Shown here piece after piece: positions 34,428-42,327 of a stretch of DNA of 64,000 nucleotides (the first letter of the stretch is position 1; each line of letters opens with the position of its first letter). Origin of the DNA: Actinoplanes italicus. GTDB lineage: Bacteria; Actinomycetota; Actinomycetes; Mycobacteriales; Micromonosporaceae. A program made the translations under genes and the position numbers. The notes under the pieces were generated by a model that worked only from the letters and a program-made list of their open reading frames with translations, had not been told where the DNA came from and searched no databases. The stretch spans positions 246,574 through 310,573 of the forward strand of contig NZ_PVMZ01000012.1 of the NCBI RefSeq assembly GCF_003001815.1, given 5' to 3'.

Positions 34428-35099
34428 GGCGCGCCAACCTTAGAACCCGCCACCACCCACAACGAAATCCCAACCCCTTCCTCGGTACGCCCAACGCGCC
34501 CGACACCCCGGCTTGCGGGGCGACCCGCACCCACCAGCGAGCCCCAGGTGACCACCCACGCCGTTCCGCCCCTTTGCGTGGTGATCTGTGCCCGTCGGCG
34601 AGCCGCTGGTCACCACCCACGTCGTTCCGCGCTGTTGTGTGGTGATTCGCGCCCACCGGCGAGCCGCAGGTCACCACCCACGTCGTTCCGCCCCTTTGCG
34701 TGGTGATTCGCGCCCGTCGGCGAGCCGCTGGTCGCCACGCGCGCCGTTCCGCGCTGTTGTGTGGTGATCTGTGCCCGTCGGCGAGCCGCTGGTCGCCACG
34801 CGCGTCGTTCCGCGCTGTTGTGTGGTGATCTGTGCCCGTCGGCGAGCCGTAGGTGACCACGTACGCCGTTCGGCGCTGTTGTGTGGTGATCTGTGCCCGT
34901 CGGCGAGCCGCTGGTGACCACGTACGCCGTTCGGCGCTGTTGTGTGGTGATTAGCGCCCACCGGCGAGCCGCAGGTCACCACGGGAGGGGCGCGCGGGCT
35001 GGGCCTTTCGGGTTTCCGGCCGGGAACGGCTCAGGTGCGGAACGGTTGCGACGAACTCTGAGGGGTGTAGGTGACAGGCGGGACTTGGGGGGTTCGGCC
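34428..35099. other. 672-base divergent intergenic region dominated by a 61-bp tandem array
   Basis: Apart from the array at 34537-34984, the 5' part (34428-34536) holds the trmB promoter. The 3' part (34985-35099) leads to the beta-propeller gene with a GGGGGG ribosome site. Open frames through the array exist in several frames because 61 is not a multiple of three; they show no protein character. Confidence 0.8.
34537..34984. repeat. 61-bp tandem repeat array, 7 full units plus a partial one
   Basis: The motif GCGAGCC recurs at exactly 61-base steps: 34537, 34598, 34659, 34720, 34781, 34842, 34903 and 34964. Each unit contains GGT[C/G]ACCAC-like and GTGGTGAT segments about 20 bases apart that are near reverse complements, so each unit can fold into a hairpin. 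Units differ by scattered substitutions and alternating variants (GCGCTGTTGT versus GCCCCTTTGC), which suggests old duplication with exchange. There are no unique spacers. Confidence 0.93.
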
Positions 35100-36056
35100 A
35101 TGGGAAAGGTCGGTCGAGTGGCGTTCGTGCTGGCGGTGGGCCTGAGTGGCGCGCTGATCCAGCCGGCAGCGGGGCAGGCCGCGGGGCTGCCGGGAACGGT
35201 GGCCTACGTGCGGGGCGGGGATGTCTACGTCGGTGCGGGCGCGGCGGAGAAGCGCCTGACCACGGGTGGCGGACATTCCCGGCCGCGCTGGTCGCCGGAT
35301 GGACGGCGGCTCGCCTTTCTGCGCCAGGGCCGGCTCTGGACGATGTCGGCGGACGGCGGCGCGCAGACCCGGCTCAGCACACGCCCGGCGGCCGGGCCGT
35401 CGTGGTCACCGGACGGGAGGTGGATCGCGTTCGCGTCGCTGTCCTGCACCGGCGGTCCGGGTGTCTATCGGATCCCATCCACCGGCAACGCGAAGCCGGA
35501 GGTGCTGTTTCCCCGGGACTGCCGCACCGAGGAACTGCCCGAGGAGGCCGAGGCCGCCGCGGCTACGGGCTCGCTGAACGACCGGCTCCGCCACGACGAC
35601 GCGGTCGCCTGGTCACCGGACGGCACCCGGCTGGCGTTCCGCGGCGGTGACTGCGAGTCGACCTATGACGCCTGCCTCACCATCGGGACGGTGGACAACG
35701 GGGCGGAGAAGACCGTGGCGGCGTACGGCGGTGGCAGTCTCCAGAACAGGGGCTACGCGGTAGTGCCCAGCTGGCGTGCCGACGGGCGGAAACTGTCCTG
35801 GACCGCCTACCAGGAGGGCGAGACCCCGGCCGACAGCAAGCCGGTCCACCTGGTCGAATACGACGTGGCCACCGGTACGAAACGAACCGTCGGCAGCGCC
35901 CTGGACCGTGAACTCGCCTACATCGACGCTGACCGGGCCGTGATCACCAGCCGGAACAGGGGTGGCAGCTGGCTCGCCGTCCTGGCCCTGACGAACGGCA
36001 CACGCACCCTGCTCCGGGCGGGTTCCCAGCCCAGCGTCCAGCCCACCACCCGCTGA
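35100..36056 (+). CDS. secreted beta-propeller (PD40/TolB-like) protein, 318 aa
   Basis: A signal peptide (about 1-29) is followed by repeated WD40-like PD40 blades: RPRWSPDGRRLAF, GPSWSPDGRWIAFAS, AVAWSPDGTRLAF and VPSWRADGRKLSW. Cys pairs (SCTGG, RDCRTE, GDCESTYDACL) suggest disulfides. Proteins of this kind bind partners or ligands outside the cell; no catalytic site is seen. The ATG at 35100 is chosen because it gives a clean signal peptide and GGGGGG is 7-8 bases upstream. Downstream lies an unusual terminator. Confidence 0.8.
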   Translation: MGKVGRVAFVLAVGLSGALIQPAAGQAAGLPGTVAYVRGGDVYVGAGAAEKRLTTGGGHSRPRWSPDGRRLAFLRQGRLWTMSADGGAQTRLSTRPAAGPSWSPDGRWIAFASLSCTGGPGVYRIPSTGNAKPEVLFPRDCRTEELPEEAEAAAATGSLNDRLRHDDAVAWSPDGTRLAFRGGDCESTYDACLTIGTVDNGAEKTVAAYGGGSLQNRGYAVVPSWRADGRKLSWTAYQEGETPADSKPVHLVEYDVATGTKRTVGSALDRELAYIDADRAVITSRNRGGSWLAVLALTNGTRTLLRAGSQPSVQPTTR

Positions 36057-36114
36057 CCCGATCGATCCCGGCCCCTCCCGCTACTCGGAGCCTCCGCAGC
36101 CAGTCCGGACATTG

Positions 36115-36240
36115 CCGCACCCGGACGCTGCCGCACCCGGACGCTGCCGCACCCGCACGCTGCCGCACCCGGATGCTGCCGCACCCGGACGCTGCCGCAC
36201 GGATGCTGCCGCACCCGGACGCAGCCGCACCCGGACGCTG
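36115..36240. repeat. eight tandem 16-bp units, each a copy of the terminator left arm
   Basis: The unit CCGCACCCGGACGCTG repeats at 36115, 36131, 36147, 36163, 36179, 36195 (14 bases, two missing), 36209 and 36225. The last copy is continuous with the left arm of the hairpin at 36231-36272. Confidence 0.9.
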
Positions 36241-36272
36241 CCGCCGCCGTTCGGGGTGGCGGCAGCGTCCGG
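36231..36272. terminator. terminator with perfect 15-bp stem preceded by repeated left arms
   Basis: The arms 36231-36245 and 36258-36272 are perfect complements with a 12-base loop. It separates the convergent propeller and EamA genes. Because the left arm exists in several upstream copies, the single right arm could pair with more than one of them. Confidence 0.85.
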
Positions 36273-36279
36273 GCGCGGA

Positions 36280-37278
36280 TCAGTGGTGAGTCGCCGCGCG
36301 GCCGTCCGGGGTCGTGTCGGTGGCGGGGAACGGGCCGGGTTCCGAGTGCTCGGGGGAGTCGCCGGCGTCCAGGTAGAGGGCGGCCACCGCACCCAGCAGC
36401 AGGCCCCCGCCGATCATGGTGGCCAGGCCGAGCGGCTCGTCGATCAGCAGGACGGCGAGCAGGGCGGCGGTGAGCGGTTCGAGCAGGGTGACCACCACGG
36501 CGACGCTTCCGGAGATCCGGCGCAGTCCCGTGTAGAACAGCGCGTACGCCAGCGCCGTGGTGATCGCGCCCGCGTAGATGAGCAGGGCGATCGGGCCCGC
36601 CTCCGGAGTGAAGGCCAGTCCCTCGGCCGCGGCTAGCGGCAGGATCGAGATCGCGCCGATCGTGCAGGACAGGGTGGTCAGGGTCAGCGGCTCGACGCCC
36701 TGCATGGTGTGCCGGCTGATCGCGGTGGACGCCGCGTAGACGACGCCCGAGCCGATGGCGGCGAGCAGCCCGAGCCCGGCCGCCGTGGAGGCGCCGGGCT
36801 CCATGGTGGCGCCGCCGATCAGGACCAGGCCGATGATCGCCGCCACCGAGGCGGCGAGGGTGGCGGTGCCGGGACGCTGCCGGGTGCGCAGGGTCTCCCA
36901 GGCGCTCAGCAGCACGGGCGCGATGCCGAGGCTGACCACGGTGGCGATGCTGACGCCACCCAGCCGTACGGCCACGAAGTAGAGCCCCTGGTAGGCGGCG
37001 AGACCGACGCCCGCGACGGTCACCGCTACGGGTGCGGCCCGGAACGCCGCCCAGATCCGGCGGCGGGCCGGGAACCCGAGAAGCAGCATGACGACGGCGG
37101 CGGCCGCCAGCCGGTAGAAGCCGATGGCCAGGGCTTCGAGCCCGGTCTGTTCGGCGACGACCTGGACGACGACGCCGGCCGTGCCCCAGAGGATCCCGGC
37201 GGCGGAGACCTGTAGCAGGCTGAGTCGTGCACCGGCCGCCGCGGACGAGAAGGCAGACGAGAAGTACGAAATGAACAC
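36280..37278 (-). CDS. EamA/DMT family transporter, 332 aa
   Basis: Ten hydrophobic helices form two EamA repeats. Repeat one starts LLQVSAAGILWGTAGVVVQVVAEQTGL; repeat two starts LLAAIGSGVVYAASTAISRHTMQG. Conserved EamA pieces include GFYRLAAAAVVMLLLG and LLEPLTAALLAVLLIDEPLG. Family members export amino acids or metabolites (RhtA, YddG) or other small molecules. The start is GTG at 37278 with GGAG 5 bases upstream. That ribosome site is inside a predicted stem, see the leader entry. Confidence 0.88.
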   Translation of the reverse strand: MFISYFSSAFSSAAAGARLSLLQVSAAGILWGTAGVVVQVVAEQTGLEALAIGFYRLAAAAVVMLLLGFPARRRIWAAFRAAPVAVTVAGVGLAAYQGLYFVAVRLGGVSIATVVSLGIAPVLLSAWETLRTRQRPGTATLAASVAAIIGLVLIGGATMEPGASTAAGLGLLAAIGSGVVYAASTAISRHTMQGVEPLTLTTLSCTIGAISILPLAAAEGLAFTPEAGPIALLIYAGAITTALAYALFYTGLRRISGSVAVVVTLLEPLTAALLAVLLIDEPLGLATMIGGGLLLGAVAALYLDAGDSPEHSEPGPFPATDTTPDGRAATHH

Positions 37279-37386
37279 GTGCGCTCCGAAAGGAAGTGAG
37301 TCGTCAGAGAACGGCGACGGAGCGCAAGGCGAAACTGCCGATCAGCTCATGCTGGATCGGCGCGGCGGCGCTCCGTTCAGGAGCGC
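37279..37386 (-). promoter_or_regulatory. possible switchable leader RNA of the EamA transporter gene
   Basis: In transcript order: segment A GCGCTCC (37386-37380), loop, segment B GGAGCGC (37374-37368), a separate 10-bp hairpin with one bulge (37361-37337), segment C TGCGCTCCG (37326-37318), then segment D CGGAGCGCA (37288-37280), which holds the ribosome site. A pairs with B and C pairs with D, but B can equally pair with C, which would free D. A 7-codon frame MRSVAVL with stop (37327-37304, TTG start) covers C. Known riboswitch classes were not recognised. Function is inferred. Confidence 0.5.
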
Positions 37387-37490
37387 GGCGGCGGCAGAAC
37401 GCCGGGAAAGGGACTCACGCCGGGCAGCTTAGCCGCTCCCCGGTCGTTTCAGCCCGCCGGGCGGCCCGGATCACAGCACCCGCGCCGCCG

Positions 37491-37610
37491 GACAAGAAAG
37501 CCGTCCGGAGGCTGGACAAGAAGGCCGTCCGGAGGCTGGACAAGAAGGCCGTCCGGAGGCTGGACAAGAAGGCCGTCCGGAGGCTGGACAAGAAGGCCGT
37601 CCCGGGGCCG
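37491..37610. repeat. five tandem 24-bp repeats
   Basis: Units beginning GACAAGAA[A/G]GCCGTCC start at 37491, 37515, 37539, 37563 and 37587, with a degenerate sixth. The three middle copies are identical, which points to recent expansion. Each unit holds a short inverted core CCGTCCGG-type segment. Confidence 0.9.
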
Positions 37611-37725
37611 GACGAAAAGCCGGACATCCGGGCTGCTGAAGGCGGGCCGGCCGGGCACGTGGGGTGGCACGTGCCCGGCCGGAATCAGGAGGCGGCGGAA
37701 CGGATGGCCGGGCGGTGAGAGTTCG

Positions 37726-38391
37726 TCAGGCGGCCGGTGCGGCGGTGGCGGACCACATGGCGGTGAAGGCGGCCGCCTCGCCGGCGAGCCAGCTTTCGAC
37801 GTCGGCCGGGCGGGCGGACGGGTCGATGCGGTGGGTGACGCCGCGGCGGAGGTCGACCAGGACCGGCTCGGCGTTGGGCAGGATCTGGTCCATGTGGCGG
37901 GCCATCAGGTGGAGCATCGCCATCGCGGCCTCGGGGCTCGGCGGCTCCTCGTCGAAGTGGATGCGGACGGCCTCCCGGCGGCCGCTGTCGTAGCGCAGCC
38001 CGAAGTGCGGGTTGATCTTCACGGCCAGCGGGCCGACCGTGGCGATCGCGTCGCGGGTCTGCGCCAGGTTGACCTGCTCCGGGTCGCCGAGCGAGGTCAG
38101 ATAGGCGCGGGCACCGGCGCTCAGTGCCTCATACAGTGGCTTCCATCGGTCCTTCACCACATCGACCACGCCGCCGAGGTAGCTGCCGCCGGTGCGGAAC
38201 GCGATGTCGGCCTTCAGTGCCTTCACGAGCTGGCCGTGCGGGTTGAAGCCGCTCCGCCGCTCCCGCTGCTTGCGCAGGCCGCCGACGAACGTGGCCTTCG
38301 CCGGGCCGGTTCGGGAAACGTACCGAGTGAAGCCGAGCATCGTCGCGTACGGAGGGATCACGGGCACGGGGGTGGTGGTCGAGATCGTCAC
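37726..38391 (-). CDS. hypothetical cytoplasmic protein, 221 aa
   Basis: Not recognised. The N-terminus is MTISTTTPVPVIPPYATMLG. Then come a basic segment with GGLRKQRERRSGFNPHG and a helical middle (WKPLYEALSAGARAYLTSLGDPEQVNLAQ). The C-terminal half has beta character (AVKINPHFGLRYDSGRREAVRIHFDEEPP) followed by DVESWLAGEAAAF. No signal or membrane segment is present. AGGAG lies 6 bases before the GTG start, and a good promoter framed by an inverted repeat lies about 100 bases upstream. Confidence 0.7.
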   Translation of the reverse strand: MTISTTTPVPVIPPYATMLGFTRYVSRTGPAKATFVGGLRKQRERRSGFNPHGQLVKALKADIAFRTGGSYLGGVVDVVKDRWKPLYEALSAGARAYLTSLGDPEQVNLAQTRDAIATVGPLAVKINPHFGLRYDSGRREAVRIHFDEEPPSPEAAMAMLHLMARHMDQILPNAEPVLVDLRRGVTHRIDPSARPADVESWLAGEAAAFTAMWSATAAPAA

Positions 38392-38465
38392 GTCGTCTCC
38401 TCGCTCGCACTGCGGAAATCAGGCCGCAAAGGGCCTCCAGAAGCCTGAAGATCCGCAGCTCAGGT

Positions 38466-38526
38466 CCCCTCTTTCGTACATACATTCTAATCGACGGGTA
38501 CGACATTCCCAACGCGGAAAGAGGGG
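38466..38526 (-). promoter_or_regulatory. sigma-70-type promoter framed by a 10-bp inverted repeat
   Basis: On the minus strand -35 TTGGGA (38512-38507) and -10 TAGAAT (38489-38484) are 17 bases apart, pointing at the 221-aa gene. They are framed by CCCCTCTTTC at 38466-38475 and its complement GAAAGAGGGG at 38517-38526. A protein bound to both arms would cover the promoter. Confidence 0.55.
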
Positions 38527-38551
38527 GTGTGGAGGCGAGCTGCGACGCGGG

Positions 38552-39082
38552 TCACTCGGCGGCGGTGCGGCGCCGGACATAGGCGAAGGTCACTGCCGTG
38601 ACCAGAATCGGCCACAGGGTGGCGGGCAGGTAGCAGGCCGTGGCGAGCGTCGTCCAGCCCGTCGTGGGCCGGCCCGCCGCCCCGATGAGCACGTCCCAGT
38701 TCACGATGCTCAGCCACACGATCACGGCGAGCGGCACCACGCCGGCCATGGCGAGTCCGGCCACCAGCCACGTGGGGAGGTCACGGCCGCCGGCCAGGGG
38801 CACCCGGGGCGGGATCCGCTCGCCCCACGGGTACACCAGGCCCAGCGTCAGCGACGCGAACGCGATCGACAGAACGCTGAGCGTCAGGACGTAGACGGTG
38901 CCGGTACCGGGGATCCGCTGCAGTTCGCGCCACTCGTCGGACATGCCGAGCCCGGCGCCGAAACCGGCCGCCGACCGCCACACCGACGAGGGGATCACGC
39001 ACCACACGGTCGCCCACGCCGCGATCACCGCCCAGCGTGGAGTACCCGCCACCGGCTCCCAGCCATGACCCGACACGCGCAA
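38552..39082 (-). CDS. membrane protein of unknown function, 176 aa
   Basis: Four hydrophobic helices are seen: WAVIAAWATVWCVIPSSV, VYVLTLSVLSIAFASLTLGLV, LPTWLVAGLAMAGVVPLAVIVW and ATLWPILVTAVTFAYV. This is the four-helix layout of uncharacterised actinobacterial membrane proteins; no named family was recognised. TTG at 39082 is chosen because GGGGGAAGGG ends 5 bases before it; GTG two codons later is also possible. Divergent from the nucleotidyltransferase gene at 39152. Confidence 0.65.
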   Translation of the reverse strand: MRVSGHGWEPVAGTPRWAVIAAWATVWCVIPSSVWRSAAGFGAGLGMSDEWRELQRIPGTGTVYVLTLSVLSIAFASLTLGLVYPWGERIPPRVPLAGGRDLPTWLVAGLAMAGVVPLAVIVWLSIVNWDVLIGAAGRPTTGWTTLATACYLPATLWPILVTAVTFAYVRRRTAAE

Positions 39083-39138
39083 CCACGCCCTTCCCCCGAA
39101 CGGCCACCGTATCCAACCCGGTGAGTGCGTGTGCTCCC

Positions 39139-39151
39139 TAGACTCGCCACC
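39139..39151 (+). promoter_or_regulatory. leaderless -10 box (TAGACT) of the nucleotidyltransferase-like gene
   Basis: TAGACT at 39139-39144 is followed by seven bases and the ATG at 39152. No ribosome site is visible, in keeping with a leaderless mRNA. Confidence 0.5.
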
Positions 39152-39877
39152 ATGTCGATGTCGCCCGCTGTGGTCCGGGAGCTCGGTGACGAGCTGGAGA
39201 GGCTCGGATGGGTCACCGATCTGCTGGTCGCCGGCTCGCTGGCCACCGGTGACTACCTGCCCGGCGTGAGTGACCTCGACCTCGTCGCCCTCACCGACGG
39301 GCCCGTCGGTGAGAGCCGGCAGGCCGAGCTCGTGGCGATCCACCGGCGGCTCGACCGCGGGACCGGTGCGGGCCTCGAACTCGGATGCGTGTACGTCGAC
39401 GGCGCGACCGTTCCGCACGTCGAGGTGCGGCACCCGACCTGGACACACGGGCAGCTCGTGCAGCGGATCCTGTCCGGGGTCACGAGAGCGGAACTCGCCC
39501 GGCACGGGTTCGCGGTCCGGGGGCGCGCGCCCGGTGACGTCTTCCCCGCGGTCTCCGACGACGACGTCCGGGTTGCGGCCCGCGACGAGCTGACCGGCTA
39601 CTGGGCCTGGGCCGCGCGGCGTCCGTGGCTGTGGCTGGACCCGGTCATCGCCGACCTCGGCCTCACATCGATGGCCAGGGGCCGCCACGCGCTCGAGCAC
39701 GGTGAGTTGCTCACCAAGACGCGGGCCATCGAGCGCGCCCACGCCCCGGAGTGGCTGATCGCCCAGCTCGCCGCCCGGCGCCGGGGAGAGGCCGTCGTCT
39801 CACCCCGGATCCGGACGGCCCTGGTCGCCTGGCGCGACGCGCGCCGGACCGTCGCCTACGCGAAACGAGCTCAATGA
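39152..39877 (+). CDS. nucleotidyltransferase-fold protein, 241 aa
   Basis: The motif GSLATGDYLPGVSDLDLVAL is the G-S...D-x-D signature of the pol-beta nucleotidyltransferase fold used by aminoglycoside adenylyltransferases and MNT proteins. The rest is helical, with HGELLTKTRAIERAHAPEWL resembling the C-terminal region of ANT-type enzymes. It might adenylylate a small molecule, but resistance function is not implied. A second ATG two codons on is possible. Its stop overlaps the ATG of the next gene as ATGA. Confidence 0.7.
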   Translation: MSMSPAVVRELGDELERLGWVTDLLVAGSLATGDYLPGVSDLDLVALTDGPVGESRQAELVAIHRRLDRGTGAGLELGCVYVDGATVPHVEVRHPTWTHGQLVQRILSGVTRAELARHGFAVRGRAPGDVFPAVSDDDVRVAARDELTGYWAWAARRPWLWLDPVIADLGLTSMARGRHALEHGELLTKTRAIERAHAPEWLIAQLAARRRGEAVVSPRIRTALVAWRDARRTVAYAKRAQ

Positions 39878-40647
39878 CCCGGCATGCTGGCGGGATGGGG
39901 ACGACAGGGCTTGACCGGGTACGAGACGTCCGCCGCCGGCTGGCACAGGACGGGCCGCCCCGCACCCGCGGGCCGGAGCTGGACTTCGAGACGGTCACCC
40001 TGCCGGAACGCGACTGTGACCTGCTGCGCGACCTGCTGATCGCGGAGGGCGCCGGGACGGTCGTCGAGGTGGGGCTGGCCTACGGCAGTTCGGCGCTGGC
40101 GATCGGCGAGGCGGTTCTGCACCGGAGCGGTCCGCGGCACGTGGTGATCGATCCGTTCCAGGACTCCGCCTACCACGACGTGGGCTGGGATCTGCTCGCC
40201 GAGGCGGGCCTGCACGAGGTGGCCGAGCTGATCCGCGAGCCGTCGTCGTTCGCCCTGCCCCGGTTGCTGACCGAAGGGCTGGTCGCCGACGCCGCGTTCG
40301 TCGACGGCAGTCACCGATTCCACGAGGTGTTCGTCGACCTCTACTTCCTCCGTAAGGTCGTCAAGCCGGGTGGCCTGATCATCCTGGACGACGACTGGGC
40401 GCCGTCGATCCGCACCGCGGTGAGCTACTTCGAGCGCAACCTGGGCTGGACGGTCCTGCCGGAGGCGTTCGCGGCCGGCACCAGGGTCGCCGAAGGCACC
40501 ACGACCGGTGCGCTGATGCGCGCGGCCAGTGGCGACGTGGGCACGCCACGCTGCCGCGCCGTCCGTCTCCCGGCCGAGCCGGTGGAACCGGCCTTCGACG
40601 ACTTCCGGCCGTTCGGGCCGGGCGCGGCCACGGACGGCGGCCGGTGA
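39874..40647 (+). CDS. class I SAM-dependent methyltransferase-like protein, 257 aa
   Basis: The core has VVEVGLAYGSSALAIGEAVL (SAM-binding loop), HVVIDPFQ, DAAFVDGSHRFHEVFVDLYFLRKVVKPGGLIILDDDW, and a C-terminal strand region. This matches the Methyltransf_24 type of Rossmann methyltransferases, with the acidic DDDW where metal-dependent members bind a cation. Substrate unknown. ATG at 39874 overlaps the upstream stop by 4 bases; an internal ATG at 39895 is an alternative. Confidence 0.8.
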   Translation: MTRHAGGMGTTGLDRVRDVRRRLAQDGPPRTRGPELDFETVTLPERDCDLLRDLLIAEGAGTVVEVGLAYGSSALAIGEAVLHRSGPRHVVIDPFQDSAYHDVGWDLLAEAGLHEVAELIREPSSFALPRLLTEGLVADAAFVDGSHRFHEVFVDLYFLRKVVKPGGLIILDDDWAPSIRTAVSYFERNLGWTVLPEAFAAGTRVAEGTTTGALMRAASGDVGTPRCRAVRLPAEPVEPAFDDFRPFGPGAATDGGR

Positions 40648-40662
40648 ACGGAGAATGTGACC

Positions 40663-41406
40663 ATGGCACTGATCCGGTGTGACTTCTATTCCGAGGCGCT
40701 GGAGATGGGCACCTCGATGACGGTGATCCTGCCCGGAGGGGACACGGTGGATCCGCCGCCGGTCGTCTACCTGCTGCACGGGCTGACCGACGACGACACC
40801 GCCTGGACCCGGTTCAGTTCGATCGAACGGTACGCGGAGGAGCTGGGCCTCGCGGTGGTCATGCCGCAGGCGCACCGCAGCTTCTACGCCAACGAGGCGT
40901 ACGGCATGAGGTTCTGGGATTTTCTGTCGGCCGAGCTCCCGGAGCTCGTCGGGCGGTTCTTCCGGGTGTCCGTGCGCAGGGAGGACACCTTCGTGGCCGG
41001 GCTGTCGATGGGCGGCTACGGCGCGATGAAGTGGGCGTTGCGCGAGCCGGAGCGGTTCGCTGCGGCGGCGACGCTGTCCGGGGCGCTCGATCTCGCGTAC
41101 ATCCAGGAACATGATCGCCGGCCGCACATCCGTGCCCTGGTCGCCAGGGTCTTCGCCGACCGGATCGTCGCCGGTGGCGACGAGGATCTGATGCACCTGG
41201 TCCGAGTCTCGGAGCCGTCGTCGCTGCCGCGGCTGATGCTGCGCTGCGGCCGCGACGATCACCTGGTGGCGCAGAACCGCCGGTTCGTGGCCGCGTGCAC
41301 GACCGCCGGGGTCGGGCTGGACGCGGCGTTCGAGCCGGGCGAGCACACCTGGGAGTTCTGGGACCGGCACATCCAGGTGGTGCTGGAGTGGATGGTCAAG
41401 AGGTGA
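40663..41406 (+). CDS. esterase of the esterase D / tributyrin esterase family, 247 aa
   Basis: This is an alpha/beta hydrolase of the Esterase_D fold: MALIRCDFYSEALEMGTSMTVILP, then VVYLLHGLTDDDTAW (oxyanion loop), GLSMGGYGA with Ser115, RCGRDDHLVAQNR with Asp198, and PGEHTWEFW with His228. Relatives act on short acyl esters. The ATG at 40663 is preferred to GTG at 40657 because GGAG is then 9 bases upstream and the N-terminus matches the family. It overlaps the convergent lipoprotein gene by 11 bases. Confidence 0.87.
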   Translation: MALIRCDFYSEALEMGTSMTVILPGGDTVDPPPVVYLLHGLTDDDTAWTRFSSIERYAEELGLAVVMPQAHRSFYANEAYGMRFWDFLSAELPELVGRFFRVSVRREDTFVAGLSMGGYGAMKWALREPERFAAAATLSGALDLAYIQEHDRRPHIRALVARVFADRIVAGGDEDLMHLVRVSEPSSLPRLMLRCGRDDHLVAQNRRFVAACTTAGVGLDAAFEPGEHTWEFWDRHIQVVLEWMVKR

Positions 41407-42292
41407 GCGTGACCGGGACGGGCAGGCCCTGGGTCACGTCGAGGACGGCGCGTTCGCCGAGCGGCGCGGCGAGTTCGGCGACGGCGGTGCGGTTGAAGCC
41501 GATGGCGGTGCAGGCCTCGTTCTCGGCGTGACGTGTCTCGATCAGGTAGACGACGACGGCGGATGCGGACTCGACCGCCTCGGCGGTGTAGTCGATGCCG
41601 CACGGCTCGGAGGCGGGCTGTGGTGACCCGGTGAAGCCGACCGTCAGTTGCCGGCTGTCCGGGGAACCCGCGGCGGAGCTGATCGCCAGACCCGCCACGC
41701 TGTTGTCCGGATCCCAGGACGGGGGCGTGACCCGCACCGTGCCGGAGCCGTCGGCGGCGAGGCGCGTCACCCGTACAGCCGAGCCCTTGATGGTGAATTC
41801 CCAGGCCGGGGCCGTCGCCGGACCACGCGTCGTCTCCACCCGCATGGTTGCGAGGCGGGCGCCGGTGACCTCGAGATCGACGCATTCCGGGCACTCGGTC
41901 CGGTTGCCGGTGATCCGGCCGAGCGCGTCCTCGGCGGAGAGCAGGCCGACCTTCTCCCGTTCCCCGTTCTGCCAGACCACCTCGCCGTCACCGGCCGGCG
42001 CATCGGGCATCGCGCCGGTGATCAGCAGGTGTCCGTTGCCGAGTGCGGCCTTGGCGGTGTCCGCCAGGGCGCCTTCGAAGTCGCCGGTCACCCCGGTGAC
42101 GTCACCGACCGGCACGAACCGCGGCGTCCCACCGGCCGCGGCCACCGCCCGGTCGTAGCGTTCCAGCGCGGCCTCGGCCTGCGCGACCATCCGTGCCGTC
42201 TCGTCCATCGGCGCCGCACCGGATTCGGCCGGTCCCGTCGCGCACCCGGCCAGAAGCAGGGCCGGCACGATCCATGTCCCCCGTCGCATCAT
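41396..42292 (-). CDS. hypothetical lipoprotein, 298 aa
   Basis: A signal peptide with lipobox LLAGC indicates a lipid-anchored outer-surface protein. The mature part has two Cys pairs (TECPECVD and PCGIDYTAEA...EACTAIGF) and beta-rich stretches. No named domain was recognised. It follows the PAC2 gene on the same strand by 35 bases, so the two probably share a transcript. Confidence 0.78.
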   Translation of the reverse strand: MMRRGTWIVPALLLAGCATGPAESGAAPMDETARMVAQAEAALERYDRAVAAAGGTPRFVPVGDVTGVTGDFEGALADTAKAALGNGHLLITGAMPDAPAGDGEVVWQNGEREKVGLLSAEDALGRITGNRTECPECVDLEVTGARLATMRVETTRGPATAPAWEFTIKGSAVRVTRLAADGSGTVRVTPPSWDPDNSVAGLAISSAAGSPDSRQLTVGFTGSPQPASEPCGIDYTAEAVESASAVVVYLIETRHAENEACTAIGFNRTAVAELAAPLGERAVLDVTQGLPVPVTLTS

Positions 42293-42327
42293 GCGGCTTG
42301 GACGCGCCCGGCCGGCCCCTCGTTCCG

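Larger units (their letters stand above)
37279..37725. other. 447-base non-coding region between EamA and the 221-aa gene
   Basis: It contains the EamA leader (37279-37386), about 100 bases with no clear feature where the EamA promoter should lie, and the 24-bp tandem array (37491-37610). The last 115 bases show no convincing gene or hairpin. Translations across the array in both strands are simple repeats and are not counted as genes. Confidence 0.7.

Noticed and set aside
34420..34982. Several minus-strand open frames with repeated HHTTA/ADGHRSPH-type peptides
   Set aside because: They arise from the 61-bp array, which shifts frame each unit; the same peptide motifs appear in overlapping frames and have no ribosome sites.
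34537..34984. CRISPR array
   Set aside because: Units are contiguous with no unique spacers, and no cas genes are present.
37415..37718. Proteins made of SSLRTAFL (minus) or DKKAVRRL (plus) repeats
   Set aside because: Both strands of the 24-bp array are open because 24 is a multiple of three; neither frame has a convincing start or flanking domain.
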